In this document: one piece after another, positions 5,051 through 5,095 of the stretch
Numbering within the stretch: position 1 is the stretch's first letter
Layout: each line of letters begins with the position of its first letter
Assembly: GCA_024710825.1 (NCBI GenBank)
Contig: JANJUA010000191.1
Coordinates: 1-5,095 of the forward strand
Source: Solirubrobacteraceae bacterium
GTDB taxonomy: Bacteria > Actinomycetota > Thermoleophilia > Solirubrobacterales > Solirubrobacteraceae
Length of the DNA stretch: 5,095 nt
Direction: 5' to 3'
Notes under the pieces: generated by a model
Told to the model about the DNA's origin: nothing
Database searches by the model: none
Seen by the model: the letters and a program-made list of their open reading frames with translations, nothing else
Position numbers and translations under genes: made by a program

Positions 5051-5095
5051 CTAACGGCGCGGGGCGCGGGCGGGGTAGAGGCGCCCGGCGGGGGC
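5051..5095 (-). CDS. Possible 3' end of an unidentified gene, cut by the right edge
   Basis: On the minus strand a frame open from the window edge reads ...PAGRLYPARAPRR and stops with TAG at 5051-5053. Codon ends are mostly G or C, and the convergent layout with the regulator, with a hairpin between, suits a real gene end. Only 14 codons are visible and such frames are common by chance here, so this is tentative; the region could equally be noncoding. Confidence 0.25.
   Translation of the reverse strand, partial: APAGRLYPARAPRR

Noticed and set aside
1..5095. CRISPR array, tRNA/rRNA genes, insertion sequence, integrase or attachment repeats.
   Set aside because: I found no regularly spaced repeats, no tRNA-like cloverleaf, no transposase or integrase motifs and no composition break suggesting transfer.

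Overview
This is a very GC-rich window with strong third-position G/C bias. It carries four complete genes and two probable gene ends cut by the window edges. The base composition, the actinobacterial-style GH15 enzyme, the CNB-thioredoxin-reductase fusion and the leaderless start signals (TANNNT six to eight bases before ATG) suggest an actinomycete, possibly of the Thermoleophilia/Solirubrobacterales type. That placement is inference; no rRNA or other marker gene is present.

Layout from left to right: (1) the last 13 codons of an unidentified plus-strand gene (to 44). (2) Converging on it, a minus-strand three-domain flavoprotein (76-1755): cyclic-nucleotide-binding-like domain, glutaredoxin-like domain without cysteines, and a thioredoxin-reductase-like FAD/NAD(P)H module without the CxxC active site. 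(3) Upstream of it on the same strand, a 622-residue glycoside hydrolase family 15 enzyme of the trehalase/glucoamylase-like group (1832-3700). (4) A 130-bp divergent control region, then a small secreted two-cysteine protein of unknown function (3831-4184) followed by a good hairpin terminator. (5) A Crp/Fnr family regulator (4257-4937) with an intact-looking cyclic nucleotide pocket and a C-terminal helix-turn-helix. (6) A 113-bp stretch with a long interrupted dyad, then the probable last codons of a minus-strand gene entering from the right edge.

The genes do not form an obvious single pathway. GH15 and the flavoprotein lie head to tail with 76 bp between them and could be partly co-transcribed, but each has its own candidate -10 element directly before its ATG. 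The Crp-like regulator is a candidate regulator of the neighbourhood, without direct evidence. I do not see a defence system, mobile element, CRISPR array, RNA gene or clearly new multi-gene system. The points most worth a second look are the redox enzyme without redox cysteines, the leaderless promoter arrangement shared by three genes, the secreted two-cysteine protein, and the dyad at 4980-5016.
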